A DNA stretch of 64,000 nucleotides from Paenibacillus typhae (lineage in GTDB: Bacteria > Bacillota > Bacilli > Paenibacillales > Paenibacillaceae): contig NZ_FNDX01000005.1 in the NCBI RefSeq assembly GCF_900099765.1, positions 187,952 to 251,951 of the forward strand. Reading direction: 5' to 3'. Below the pieces are notes generated by a model. It ran no database searches. It saw only the letters and a list, made by a program, of their open reading frames with translations, and had not been told where the DNA came from. The translations under genes and the position numbers were made by a program. This document shows positions 1 to 7,311 of the stretch, piece by piece. The number at the start of each line of letters is the position of its first letter. Position 1 is the stretch's first letter.

Positions 1-468
1 AATCCGGCCGATGGGGTCGCGGGCAGTGACCTCGCCGAGGTCGATGCCCCGCTCCCGCGCGAGCTTGCGCGCCCCCGGCGTAGCCAGGGCCGCAGTGCTG
101 CCGGCCGCGCCTTCGGGAGCGGCCGGAGCCGGTGCAGCGGCAGCAGGTGCCTGCGCTGCCGAAGCTGCAGCAGGCGCGCTGCTGCTTCCCCCGCTGTTCG
201 CGCTGCTCTCCCCGCCGGCACCGCCGCCTGCCGCAGCCGCGCCGATCACGCCGATCGCCTCGCCGACGGCCACGTTCTCGCCCGCCTGGCGCAGGATGGC
301 TGAGATCACGCCATCCTCCTCGGCGCTGATCTCAAGATTCACCTTGTCGGTTTCAAGCTCGGCCAGCACATCGCCCTGGCCGACGGTGTCTCCTTCTTTT
401 ACCAGCCACTTGTATATCGTTCCTTCGGATATGGACTCGCCCAGATCGGGTACTTTAATTTCGGACAC
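1..468 (-). CDS. odhB: Dihydrolipoyllysine succinyltransferase (E2 of 2-oxoglutarate dehydrogenase), N-terminal part
   Basis: The 156 visible residues are the start of the E2 subunit of the 2-oxoglutarate dehydrogenase complex, which moves succinyl groups from E1 to CoA in the TCA cycle. Residues 1-75 form a biotinyl/lipoyl domain with the lipoylated lysine in ETDKVNLE (about residue 43). An Ala/Pro/Gly/Ser-rich hinge follows, then the start of a peripheral-subunit-binding domain (ATPGARKLARERG). The acyltransferase core lies beyond base 1. I chose the GTG at 468 because GGGGAGG sits 8 bases upstream and the frame opens with SEIKVPDLGES. It lies 55 bp downstream of odhA on the same strand, the usual odhAB operon order. 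The truncation is only the window edge. Confidence 0.93.
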   Translation of the reverse strand, partial: MSEIKVPDLGESISEGTIYKWLVKEGDTVGQGDVLAELETDKVNLEISAEEDGVISAILRQAGENVAVGEAIGVIGAAAAGGGAGGESSANSGGSSSAPAAASAAQAPAAAAPAPAAPEGAAGSTAALATPGARKLARERGIDLGEVTARDPIGRI

Positions 469-523
469 AGGCCGTTACCTCCCCAAACTTAATAGTTTAC
501 GTTATCACGATACCGTCTTCCCG

Positions 524-3391
524 TCAGGAGGACGGTACAGGCGCTTGTACTTGAGAGTTCGATTTCAGGGCTTCTGTAACAATGCGACGCTGCTCGAAGG
601 TGTGAACATCCGCATATCCGCTGGCCGGGCTGGACCGTTCAGGACGGCCGATATACCGGACACTGACCTGCTCCGGTGCAATATCACGCAGCCTTGGTTC
701 CGTATAACTCCAGCCGCCCATATTCTTAGGCTCCTCCTGTACCCAGACAATCTCCTCCAGGGAGGTCAGGCTGTTCAGGTGTGCAGCGAGCTCGGCCTGC
801 GGGAACGGATAGAGCTGCTCCAGACGGAGGATATGCAGCCAGGACCAGTCACGGCCGCCGGCCGCCTCCAGCTCGGTCTGCAGATCGATGGCTACCTTGC
901 CGCTGCAGACAACCAGGCGCTTCACTTCAGCCGGCTTGCTGCCCAGCAGCGGCTCCGGAAGCACAGCCTGGAAGCTGCCGGAGGCAAGCTCCGCTCCCGG
1001 CGAGGTGCTGCGGGTGTTGCGGATCAGGCTCTTCGGAGCCATGATCACCAGCGGCCGGGCATCCGGCTGTCCGCACAAGGCGGCCTGGCGGCGCAGCAGG
1101 TGAAAGTACTGTGCGGCACTGGACAGGTTCGCTACCGTCCAGTTCTCTTCGGCCGAAAGCTGCAGGTACCGTTCCAGCCGTGCACTGGAATGCTCCGGCC
1201 CCTGGCCTTCATAGCCGTGCGGGAGGAGGATCGCCAGGTTGCTGCGCTGTGTCCATTTGGCCCGTCCGGCGGAGATGAACTGGTCAATGATGACCTGGGC
1301 GGCATTGGCGAAATCGCCGTACTGGGCTTCCCAGAGCACAAAGGTATCCGGTGCGAACACATTATAGCCGTACTCATATCCCAGCACGGATGCTTCCGAA
1401 AGCGGGCTGTTATATACCCCGAAGGAAGCATTGGAGGATTTCAGCTGATGCAGCGGGGAGTAGAGTGCTCCGGTCTCGCTGTCATGCAGCACCAGATGAC
1501 GGTGGGCGAAGGTGCCGCGCTGTGAATCCTGTCCGCTGAGGCGGATCGGAGTGCCGTCCTTCAGGATCGTTGCAAAAGCCAGTGTCTCGGCCAGCGCCCA
1601 GTCAACCCGTTCCCCGTCCTTCAGTGCATCCTTGCGGCGCTGGAGAATCCGCTCCAGCTTAGGATACACCTTGAAGCCGGCGGGTGCTGTTAACAGCTCC
1701 TGGTTGATCTCCTTCAGTGTGCTGAGCGGGACCGCTGTCGGACGCGGAGCCTTGGACTCCGCTTCAAGCAACACCGATGTTTTGGACTCGCCGTTCTTAT
1801 GCTTGCCTTCCTTCATGGATTCGAAGGCTGCCTGCAGGACGCTTTCTGATTCGGTACTCATGCGCTGCACTTCTTCCGCAGTGATGATCTTTTCGCTCTG
1901 CAGCCGCTGGGCATACAGCCTGTAGACCGTCGGATGGCTGCGGACTTTGCCGTAAACAACCGGCTGGGTTGTCTCCGGATCATCCATTTCATTATGGCCG
2001 TGACGGCGGTAGCCGATCAGATCAATGACGAAATCCTTTTTGAACAAATTGCGGTAAGCGCTAGCCAGGCGGACAGCCGAAATGCAGGCCTCCGGATCAT
2101 CGGCATTTACATGCACAATCGGGATTTCATAGCCTTTGGCCAGGTCACTGGCATAATGGGTAGAGCGGGAATCTTCGCTTTCCGTAGTGAAGCCGATGCG
2201 GTTATTGACGATAATATGCACCGTTCCGCCATTCTGATAACCCTTCAATTTGCCGATATTAAGTGTTTCCGCAACGATGCCCTCACCGGGAAAAGCGGCA
2301 TCCCCGTGCATCAGCACAGCCATGGCCTTGCTGGTATCCAGCTTCGGCAGGCCCGGTGTGCTCCGGTCCTCCTGAGCTGCACGGGTAAAGCCCTCAACAA
2401 CAGGATTAACAAATTCCAGATGGCTGGGATTGTTGGCCAGCGTAATCCGTGTGCGAACCGTTTCTCCCTGGCGTACAGCGCGGTCAGCGCCAAGATGGTA
2501 TTTGACATCCCCGGTCCAGCCGTAGTTGATTCCCATTGAGCCTTCGGAAGGAAACAGCTCCTTATTCGGAGAATGATGGAACTCTGAGAAAATAATATCA
2601 TACGGCTTGCCCAAAATGTGAGCCAATACGTTAAGACGTCCGCGGTGAGCCATCCCCATAAGAATATGCTCTGCACCGTCGTGTGCCGCAGCGCGCACGA
2701 TCTCATCCAGCATCGGTACCAAGGCATCGTTGCCTTCAAGGCTGAAACGCTTCTGGCCGACAAAGGTTTTGTGCAGGAAGGTCTCGAACTGCTCCACCTG
2801 GATCAGCCGGTTCAGCAGCTCCTTGCGTTCATTATTGTTCAGCGGAGCGGGGGAGCTCAGGGATTCCGCCTGGCTGTTCAGCCAGCGCAGCTCCTTCTCC
2901 TCGTGCACATGCCCGAATTCATAGGCGATAGTCCGGGTGTAAGCCTGAAGCATCCGCTGAACCGCGTCCCAGGCGGTTTTGACATCAGCAGGCGCGTTCT
3001 CCCAGATCAGCGAGGCAGGCATTGCCGTCAGATCCTCACGGGTCAGATCATAGGTACGGAAATCCAGCCATTGGGCCATCGGATTCTCACCGCGCTCAAG
3101 CGGATCAATATTGGCGGCGCGGTGGCCATGTATACGAATGTTGGCGATCAGCTTGGAGGCTCTTACCGCCTTTTTCAGCCACTCGGCATCCCCGGTGACA
3201 GCAGGCATCGGAGCCGGTTCCGGTACAGGTTCCATCGGAGGCGGTCCGGATGCAGTAAACAGATCGCGGTAATTAGGTTCTACTGAAGAAGGATCATTGA
3301 TAAACTGTTCATACTTGTCTTGGATATAGCCCAGATTGGGTCCGTGATAATTGCTCCAAACGGATTCATTATAGGGTCCTTTGGCTGCCAT
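524..3391 (-). CDS. odhA: 2-oxoglutarate dehydrogenase E1 component
   Basis: This is the thiamine-diphosphate-dependent E1 subunit (955 aa, normal length) that decarboxylates 2-oxoglutarate and passes the succinyl group to the lipoyl arm of E2. The N-terminus has the family's helical E2-docking segment (SVWSNYHGPNLGYIQ), followed by a Pro-rich linker at residues 50-65. The conserved GMAHRGRLNVL lies at 246-256, and HGDAAFPGEG of the ThDP/Mg site starts near 362, followed by NNRIGFTT. ATG at 3391 is preceded by TTAGGAGG. The downstream gene is odhB. The divergent neighbour is the c-di-GMP riboswitch/sinI transcript. No operator for odhA was recognised. Confidence 0.97.
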   Translation of the reverse strand: MAAKGPYNESVWSNYHGPNLGYIQDKYEQFINDPSSVEPNYRDLFTASGPPPMEPVPEPAPMPAVTGDAEWLKKAVRASKLIANIRIHGHRAANIDPLERGENPMAQWLDFRTYDLTREDLTAMPASLIWENAPADVKTAWDAVQRMLQAYTRTIAYEFGHVHEEKELRWLNSQAESLSSPAPLNNNERKELLNRLIQVEQFETFLHKTFVGQKRFSLEGNDALVPMLDEIVRAAAHDGAEHILMGMAHRGRLNVLAHILGKPYDIIFSEFHHSPNKELFPSEGSMGINYGWTGDVKYHLGADRAVRQGETVRTRITLANNPSHLEFVNPVVEGFTRAAQEDRSTPGLPKLDTSKAMAVLMHGDAAFPGEGIVAETLNIGKLKGYQNGGTVHIIVNNRIGFTTESEDSRSTHYASDLAKGYEIPIVHVNADDPEACISAVRLASAYRNLFKKDFVIDLIGYRRHGHNEMDDPETTQPVVYGKVRSHPTVYRLYAQRLQSEKIITAEEVQRMSTESESVLQAAFESMKEGKHKNGESKTSVLLEAESKAPRPTAVPLSTLKEINQELLTAPAGFKVYPKLERILQRRKDALKDGERVDWALAETLAFATILKDGTPIRLSGQDSQRGTFAHRHLVLHDSETGALYSPLHQLKSSNASFGVYNSPLSEASVLGYEYGYNVFAPDTFVLWEAQYGDFANAAQVIIDQFISAGRAKWTQRSNLAILLPHGYEGQGPEHSSARLERYLQLSAEENWTVANLSSAAQYFHLLRRQAALCGQPDARPLVIMAPKSLIRNTRSTSPGAELASGSFQAVLPEPLLGSKPAEVKRLVVCSGKVAIDLQTELEAAGGRDWSWLHILRLEQLYPFPQAELAAHLNSLTSLEEIVWVQEEPKNMGGWSYTEPRLRDIAPEQVSVRYIGRPERSSPASGYADVHTFEQRRIVTEALKSNSQVQAPVPSS

Positions 3392-3764
3392 GAATACATC
3401 CTCCTAACGGATGAACCCCACATGCTCCAGAAAAAGCACCAGCAGCTGGCGGGGCTGATATGTTTGCGGTTTCATTTCACTACTATTGTGCAACTTTAAC
3501 GTCTGCTAATCAATTCATACTTTGTGCAAATCCGTTCGCAAAACGGTATGATTCAGGCCTTAATTCATCCAGAACCATCATAAATGCGGAGAGCTGATTG
3601 GATCTTGGGAAATTGGGTAAATAAGTCTATATTTGCTTATAGGAAAATAGGTTGAGCACTCCGCTAGTTTTAGGTCATAGCGCACAGTTTTCATATAGTT
3701 TAATCAAAATATTACAAAATGAATCGTGAACACCGAAGATATTCCTATAAAATATTTCCAACAA
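3392..3764. other. Intergenic region between odhA and the sinI leader
   Basis: About 370 bases of AT-rich DNA without a convincing ORF. It must hold the odhA promoter on the minus strand, but I could not assign -35/-10 boxes with confidence. Nothing else was recognised. Confidence 0.5.
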
Positions 3765-3797
3765 TCGACACACTTTTTGTGGAAGGTGCTATATAAT
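3765..3797 (+). promoter_or_regulatory. Probable promoter of the c-di-GMP riboswitch/sinI transcript
   Basis: A perfect TATAAT at 3792-3797 lies about 60 bases before the aptamer. The -35 is not clear: TCGACA at 3765-3770 would give a 21-base spacer, and the T-rich stretch near 3774 is only weakly like TTGACA. A start near 3804 would give a leader of about 160 nt. Confidence 0.45.
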
Positions 3798-3852
3798 GTT
3801 ATTGCAGATAGCGGTTTCATTCATTATTAGCCAGATCCTTTCATGTAAAGGG

Positions 3853-3940
3853 TCCAGTAAAGGGTAAACCTGGACGAAAGACAGGGGCACAAAGTCTCGG
3901 ATCTAATGTAGAAATACTATGATGGCCGGACTGCCTGGGG
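3853..3940 (+). promoter_or_regulatory. Cyclic di-GMP class I (GEMM-I) riboswitch
   Basis: The sequence carries the ordered GEMM-I signature. GGTAAACC (GGCAAACC in most members) is followed by a P2 hairpin CCTG..CGAAAG..CAGG with a GAAA tetraloop, then GGGGCACAAAGTC. The tetraloop-receptor halves TCTAA and TATG flank a small GTA-GAAA-TAC hairpin, and GGCCGGACTGCC closes the element. TGCC can pair with GGTA at the base of the aptamer, and CCAG with CTGG outside it. The Shine-Dalgarno of the sinI-like gene starts 13 bases after the element. No terminator is visible between them, so translational control or occlusion is as likely as termination. The identification is by consensus reading, not a covariance model. 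Confidence 0.8.
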
Positions 3941-3965
3941 ACGCGTAATCTTAGGAGGAGATTTC

Positions 3966-4118
3966 TTGGATAAGTCCAACCAGGGGAATGTCGGAGAACT
4001 GCAGACGGGTGATCTGGATCTAGAGTGGGTGTACTTAATGATGGCGGCCAGAAAGGCCGGCCTCAAGGTGGAGGAAATCCGCCGGTTTTTGAGTGAAAAA
4101 GCTTTGCAGGCGATGTAG
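3966..4118 (+). CDS. sinI: SinI-type anti-repressor (50 aa)
   Basis: This short gene encodes a 50-residue protein whose second half (LDLEWVYLMMAARKAGLKV, then EEIRRFL) matches the SinI dimerisation helices that bind and disarm the SinR repressor. The TTG start at 3966 is supported by AGGAGG at 3953-3958, 7 bases upstream, and the ORF ends at 4118. It sits directly behind a c-di-GMP-I aptamer and converges on a SinR-type gene, sharing a bidirectional terminator with it. In Bacillus subtilis sinI lies beside sinR on the same strand and is driven by Spo0A~P. Here the visible control is the riboswitch. That SinI binds this SinR is inferred from family and position. Confidence 0.85.
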   Translation: MDKSNQGNVGELQTGDLDLEWVYLMMAARKAGLKVEEIRRFLSEKALQAM

Positions 4119-4142
4119 TGCAGTAGAGCATCCGGATATTAC

Positions 4143-4189
4143 ATACAAAAAAGGGCACAGCGAACGAGGCTGTGTCCTTTTTTGTATGT
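4143..4189. terminator. Bidirectional terminator between sinI and sinR
   Basis: CATACAAAAAAGG..CACAGC, a 7-base loop, and GCTGTG..CCTTTTTTGTATG form a nearly perfect stem with A/T tracts on both sides. It can end both convergent genes. Confidence 0.9.
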
Positions 4190-4213
4190 CCGGAAGGGAA
4201 AACCTCCGGATAT

Positions 4214-4555
4214 CTATTCCTTCTGCTCCAGCCGCCATTTCTGATAGTCCAGAAACTCCTTGAATTCCCGCTTGCTTATGCCGGAAGCCATAGCCTCCTG
4301 TACGAGACGGAACCATTCTCCGTCAAGCGAAGCTTCCTGCGCTTCTACAGGTTCACCGTACAGCAAGACATGAATGGATACCTGAAGCGCATCAGCCATC
4401 TTCTCAATGAACTGGATGGAGGGGTTGGATTGAATATTTCTTTCCACATTGCTCAGGTATGATTTCGCCACGTCCGCCTTATCCGCAAGCTCGGATAAAG
4501 ACAGGCCCTTCTCCACGCGGAGCTGATGAATGCGACTTCCTAAATGTTCCGGCAC
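4214..4555 (-). CDS. sinR: SinR-type biofilm master repressor (XRE family)
   Basis: The 113-residue product has the exact SinR layout (B. subtilis SinR is 111 aa). An N-terminal XRE helix-turn-helix spans about residues 6-66 (GLSLSELADKADVAKSYLSN). A C-terminal SinI/SinR oligomerisation domain spans about 78-105 (DGEWFRLVQEAMASGISKRE). The frame stays open upstream, but the GTG at 4555 is chosen because GCGGAGGGG ends 9 bases before it and it gives the family length. By homology it represses matrix genes and is neutralised by SinI. The neighbouring control region (4725-4901) carries several GTTCT-type boxes. It has its own sigma-A promoter. Confidence 0.92.
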   Translation of the reverse strand: MPEHLGSRIHQLRVEKGLSLSELADKADVAKSYLSNVERNIQSNPSIQFIEKMADALQVSIHVLLYGEPVEAQEASLDGEWFRLVQEAMASGISKREFKEFLDYQKWRLEQKE

Positions 4556-4586
4556 AGTTAAACGCCCCTCCGCACTTTTTGTTAAC

Positions 4587-4615
4587 AGTATAGCAAATAA
4601 CCCTACGACGGACAA
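4587..4615 (-). promoter_or_regulatory. Sigma-A promoter of sinR
   Basis: On the minus strand TTGTCC (4610-4615) and TATACT (4587-4592) are separated by 17 bases. They lie about 30-60 bases before the GTG start of sinR, a good housekeeping promoter. Confidence 0.75.
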
Positions 4616-4724
4616 AGGACTATCCAAAAAGTTATGGATCCATTTGTAAATCCCCGCACCCTAATTTCCATCTCTGTAACTGAATCCATTGTACACGGCG
4701 ATAATATCTGTTTTCTGTAAAAAT

Positions 4725-4740
4725 GTTCTCTAAAAAGTAC
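4725..4740 (+). promoter_or_regulatory. SinR-like operator box 1
   Basis: GTTCTCTAAAAAGTAC: the left half is the classical SinR heptamer GTTCTYT and the right half is a degenerate inverted copy (GTAC for GAAC). It is the most upstream of four such 16-bp boxes before the matrix operon. Confidence 0.6.
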
Positions 4741-4789
4741 GATATCATGAGCAAACCGCTGAAAAACAGAGGAAAAGTCCATCAATATC

Positions 4790-4805
4790 GTTCTTTATAA
4801 CGAAT
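4790..4805 (+). promoter_or_regulatory. SinR-like operator box 2
   Basis: GTTCTTTATAACGAAT, nearly identical to box 3 73 bases downstream. The GTTCTTT half matches the SinR consensus. Confidence 0.65.
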
Positions 4806-4847
4806 TTTACTCGAAAATGAGAGTTTAATTTTGTAAGGGCGATGGCA

Positions 4848-4853
4848 TATACT
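4848..4853 (+). promoter_or_regulatory. Candidate -10 element of the matrix operon
   Basis: TATACT, with only a weak TTTAAT at -35 (18-base spacer). A start near 4860 would place boxes 3 and 4 just downstream of initiation, where a bound repressor could block transcription. A weak -35 fits a strongly repressed promoter but leaves the call uncertain. Confidence 0.4.
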
Positions 4854-4862
4854 AAGGCCAAG

Positions 4863-4878
4863 GTTCTTTATAACGAAC
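4863..4878 (+). promoter_or_regulatory. SinR-like operator box 3
   Basis: GTTCTTTATAACGAAC is a near-palindrome whose two ends are GTTC and GAAC. It is the best-formed of the four boxes. Confidence 0.7.
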
Positions 4879-4885
4879 AAAATAT

Positions 4886-4901
4886 GTTCTTCATAAAGAT
4901 C
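4886..4901 (+). promoter_or_regulatory. SinR-like operator box 4
   Basis: GTTCTTCATAAAGATC, 23 bases after box 3 (about two helical turns), with one degenerate arm. Confidence 0.6.
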
Positions 4902-4962
4902 ATATAACTGATAGATGAACTAGTATGCATGCCACGTGCACACTATTAAAGGAGAGGCTCAA

Positions 4963-6012
4963 ATGAGGCTTTCACGGACATCGCGCAAGAAGAATAAAAG
5001 CAGACTTAACCTCCCGCGGCTTGCCGGAATCGTAGTCATTTCTGCTTATGGAATCGGCCAAATCACCTCACCGACCTATGCGCTTATTACCAGCAGTACA
5101 GCGTCGGAATCCGGCATTACGAGTGCATTTGTTTTCCCGGTTACAGTGGATCAATTAGCCAATCAGGCCAGCGATGCGATGAACCGGGCTATTCTGAAAC
5201 ATGAGGCGGCAAAAGGGGCACTGGCAGACATAGCAGACAAGGATGCGGATTCCAAAAAGGCAGGGAATCAGATTGGAAATATTCAGGAGGCTGCCGAACA
5301 GGCGCGCAGAGCAGCTGCTTCTGCCGCTGAATTGCTGGCTCAGCTCGAGGCTTACTCTCTGCGGTCACAGCAGGAGCTTGCGCAGCAAAGAGCAGAAATG
5401 GATCTTAGGCTGGCTCCTGCAGGAGTCACCATTGATCAGCTGGATACAGCGCAGCAGACCGATCCCGCTGCATTTGAACAGCTGCTGGTCAAGGCTGATC
5501 TGACCATGATCGAATTTCAGGAAATGGTCCGCAGACTTGCTTCCACTGTGCGGGTAGATACATACGTGCGGGCGGCCTATCAGCAGGCTTTGACAGCGGC
5601 CTCTCAAGCCGGAAGCTACGCCGATGAAACTGCACAGCTGTATGTACAGGCAACGGAAGCTCTGCAGGAGCTCAAAGCAGCCGAGGAAAAGGCGAAGCTC
5701 GAAGCAGAGAAGAAGGCGAAGCTGGAAGCAGAGAAGAAGGCGAAGCTCGAAGCGGAGGAGAAGGCGAAGCTCGAAGCAGATAAGAAAGCGAAGCTCGAAG
5801 CGGAAGAGAAGGCGAAGCTGGAAGCAGAGGAGAAGGCGAAGTCCGAAGCGGATGAGAAGACAAAGCCCGGGACTCAGGAGCCGGCACAGCCGGAAGCTGA
5901 ACCAGCAAGGCCCGATGCATCTGAACCTGCCGTGCCGGATGTGCCTGTAGCGGACACGAATACTGACGCTATAACCGTAAAAATAGGACACGACAAAACA
6001 GATTTTAATTAA
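4963..6012 (+). CDS. Secreted/anchored matrix-operon protein with Lys/Glu heptad repeats (TapA position)
   Basis: A 349-residue protein with a basic N-terminus and one hydrophobic segment (about 17-40), followed by TYALITSS, which resembles the SipW-type cleavage region of TasA/camelysin proteins. The middle is Ala/Gln/Glu-rich and helical. Residues about 241-300 are eight heptads of the type AKLEAEK, expected to form a highly charged coiled coil. The tail is Pro/Glu/Ala-rich. ATG 4963 is used because AAAGGAG lies 8 bases upstream. It is the first gene of the operon, the place tapA holds in B. subtilis, but I see no sequence similarity to TapA. A role as fibre anchor or accessory is inferred from position. 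Confidence 0.75.
   Translation: MRLSRTSRKKNKSRLNLPRLAGIVVISAYGIGQITSPTYALITSSTASESGITSAFVFPVTVDQLANQASDAMNRAILKHEAAKGALADIADKDADSKKAGNQIGNIQEAAEQARRAAASAAELLAQLEAYSLRSQQELAQQRAEMDLRLAPAGVTIDQLDTAQQTDPAAFEQLLVKADLTMIEFQEMVRRLASTVRVDTYVRAAYQQALTAASQAGSYADETAQLYVQATEALQELKAAEEKAKLEAEKKAKLEAEKKAKLEAEEKAKLEADKKAKLEAEEKAKLEAEEKAKSEADEKTKPGTQEPAQPEAEPARPDASEPAVPDVPVADTNTDAITVKIGHDKTDFN
5686..5862 (+). repeat. 21-bp tandem repeat coding for AKLEAEK heptads
   Basis: About eight in-frame copies of a unit like gcgaagctcgaagcagagaa, 21 bp each, with scattered point changes. Such arrays can gain or lose whole heptads by slippage, changing coiled-coil length without a frameshift. Confidence 0.9.
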
Positions 6013-6025
6013 GGAGATGCCTCAA

Positions 6026-6625
6026 GTGATACTCAAATGGACCCGCACTTTAATGATGTATGTTCTGATGGCCATGTTTCTGCTTTTGCTGATATCTGCG
6101 GTAACCAGCAGGATGAATGGCGGAACGCCCAAGGTTCTGGGCAAAGAAATTCTGACCGTCCTCTCTGGCTCGATGGAGCCCGGAATCAAGACCGGTGCTA
6201 TCATCGCTGTTAACCCGGTGAGAGGGGAGGCACAGCAAACGGCCTTTAAGCCGGGAGATGTGATTACTTATAAGTCTCTGGATGGATCAGGCAGCCTGAT
6301 CACTCACCGTGTTGTGAGCGTCAGCGGTACAGGGTCTGAGCTTGCCTACATTACCAAAGGCGATAATAACGATGCCCAAGACCCGTCGCCGATACCAGCA
6401 GAAAGTGTAGTTGCAAGCTATGCTGACTTCACGATTCCTTTAGCAGGGTATTTGATGAACTGGGTAAAATCGACCGCAGGCATCATAGTTGTGATTTTGA
6501 TTCCTGGTATTTATCTGGTCATCTCGTCGGTTATAACGATTTTTAAAGCGATCATGCGGATGGATGACGATTCTGCAGAGCTGCAGACAACAGCCGGTGA
6601 TTCCCCGCCGGTAACGAACGGTTGA
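6026..6625 (+). CDS. sipW: SipW-type (ER-type) signal peptidase I
   Basis: A 199-residue membrane peptidase with a TM segment at about 8-27 and a C-terminal TM at about 150-172. SGSMEP contains the catalytic serine (Ser49). LITHRVV supplies a histidine (His94) in place of the lysine of ordinary bacterial signal peptidases, and KGDNN follows. The Ser-His pair is the hallmark of SipW and eukaryotic-type enzymes. The GTG at 6026 is chosen: the ATG at 6017 touches the AAGGAG motif at 6011-6016 and could not be used well, whereas the GTG is 9 bases away. By homology it processes the TasA-family precursors encoded on both sides. Confidence 0.93.
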   Translation: MILKWTRTLMMYVLMAMFLLLLISAVTSRMNGGTPKVLGKEILTVLSGSMEPGIKTGAIIAVNPVRGEAQQTAFKPGDVITYKSLDGSGSLITHRVVSVSGTGSELAYITKGDNNDAQDPSPIPAESVVASYADFTIPLAGYLMNWVKSTAGIIVVILIPGIYLVISSVITIFKAIMRMDDDSAELQTTAGDSPPVTNG

Positions 6626-6718
6626 TGCTTCCTTTAACGCGCTCACGCGGTTAGGGAAGATTCAATAAATATTCCATTATATTCTCCATGCATGGAGACC
6701 AGGAGGAGACAAATTACA

Positions 6719-7234
6719 ATGGCTAATCTCAAAAAGACAATGGCAATGGCAATGGCAACTACTGCACTGGGGGCTACTTTAATTGCCGGGGGGTCCTTCG
6801 CGATCTTTACGAGCTCGGTACAGAATACAGGCAATACCTTTGCTGCCGGTGAACTGAAGATAGGCTTGGATAAAGAGGATACAAACGGTGCCAAGTATTT
6901 TACGCTTGAGAACTGGGCTCCTGGAGATTCTGACATCCAGCGGGTAGTAGTAACGAACAAAGGCTCACTGGAACTGCGTTATGACCTTACCCTGGCAGTT
7001 GGCGGTGACCTTGGCACGGCCATACTCCCCGACTCCCACCCAATTGTTATTAAGGCTTACTCCGACGCTGACGGAAATATTCCGCTCACAGTGACTGACC
7101 GTGTCCTGGACGTCGGCGACTCTGAGACCATTTATGTCAAAGTGGAATTCCCTAAAGATGCCGGCAATGAGTATCAGGGCAAAACCGGAACAGCCAGCAT
7201 CAAGGTGGATGCAGAGCAGACCAAAAATAATTAA
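6719..7234 (+). CDS. TasA/camelysin (CalY) family protein, short paralogue
   Basis: A 171-residue secreted protein. After a short N-terminus and hydrophobic segment it shows GGSFAIFTSS and QNTGNTFAAGEL, the cleavage region and first strands of the TasA/camelysin fold. The rest is beta-rich, with NWAPGDS and VTNKGSLELRYDL typical of the family. ATG 6719 has AGGAGGAG upstream; the in-frame ATG at 6692 lies before that site and is not used. The length is nearer camelysin than B. subtilis TasA. It is probably a fibre subunit or minor component, matured by the neighbouring SipW. Confidence 0.9.
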   Translation: MANLKKTMAMAMATTALGATLIAGGSFAIFTSSVQNTGNTFAAGELKIGLDKEDTNGAKYFTLENWAPGDSDIQRVVVTNKGSLELRYDLTLAVGGDLGTAILPDSHPIVIKAYSDADGNIPLTVTDRVLDVGDSETIYVKVEFPKDAGNEYQGKTGTASIKVDAEQTKNN

Positions 7235-7268
7235 CAGCCAGCGGTATTTGATTCAAAACATATCATCT

Positions 7269-7291
7269 AAAGGGGGGAAGCCCCCCTTTTT
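7269..7291 (+). terminator. Intercistronic GC hairpin with T-run between the two TasA-family genes
   Basis: AAGGGGGG, loop AAG, CCCCCCTT then TTT. A compact perfect stem with a short T-run between two genes of one operon should end part of the transcripts, lowering expression of the second gene relative to the first, or stabilise the upstream mRNA. Confidence 0.75.
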
Positions 7292-7311
7292 ACTAAGGAG
7301 CGCTTAATCTT

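Noticed and set aside
11..1525. A 504-residue plus-strand open frame opposite odhA/odhB
   Set aside because: It mirrors two well-conserved minus-strand genes; its translation is low-complexity Ala/Pro at the start and has no recognisable family.
4556..4627. Longer start for the SinR-type protein (137 residues)
   Set aside because: The extra residues cover the sinR promoter and Shine-Dalgarno; the GTG at 4555 gives the family length.
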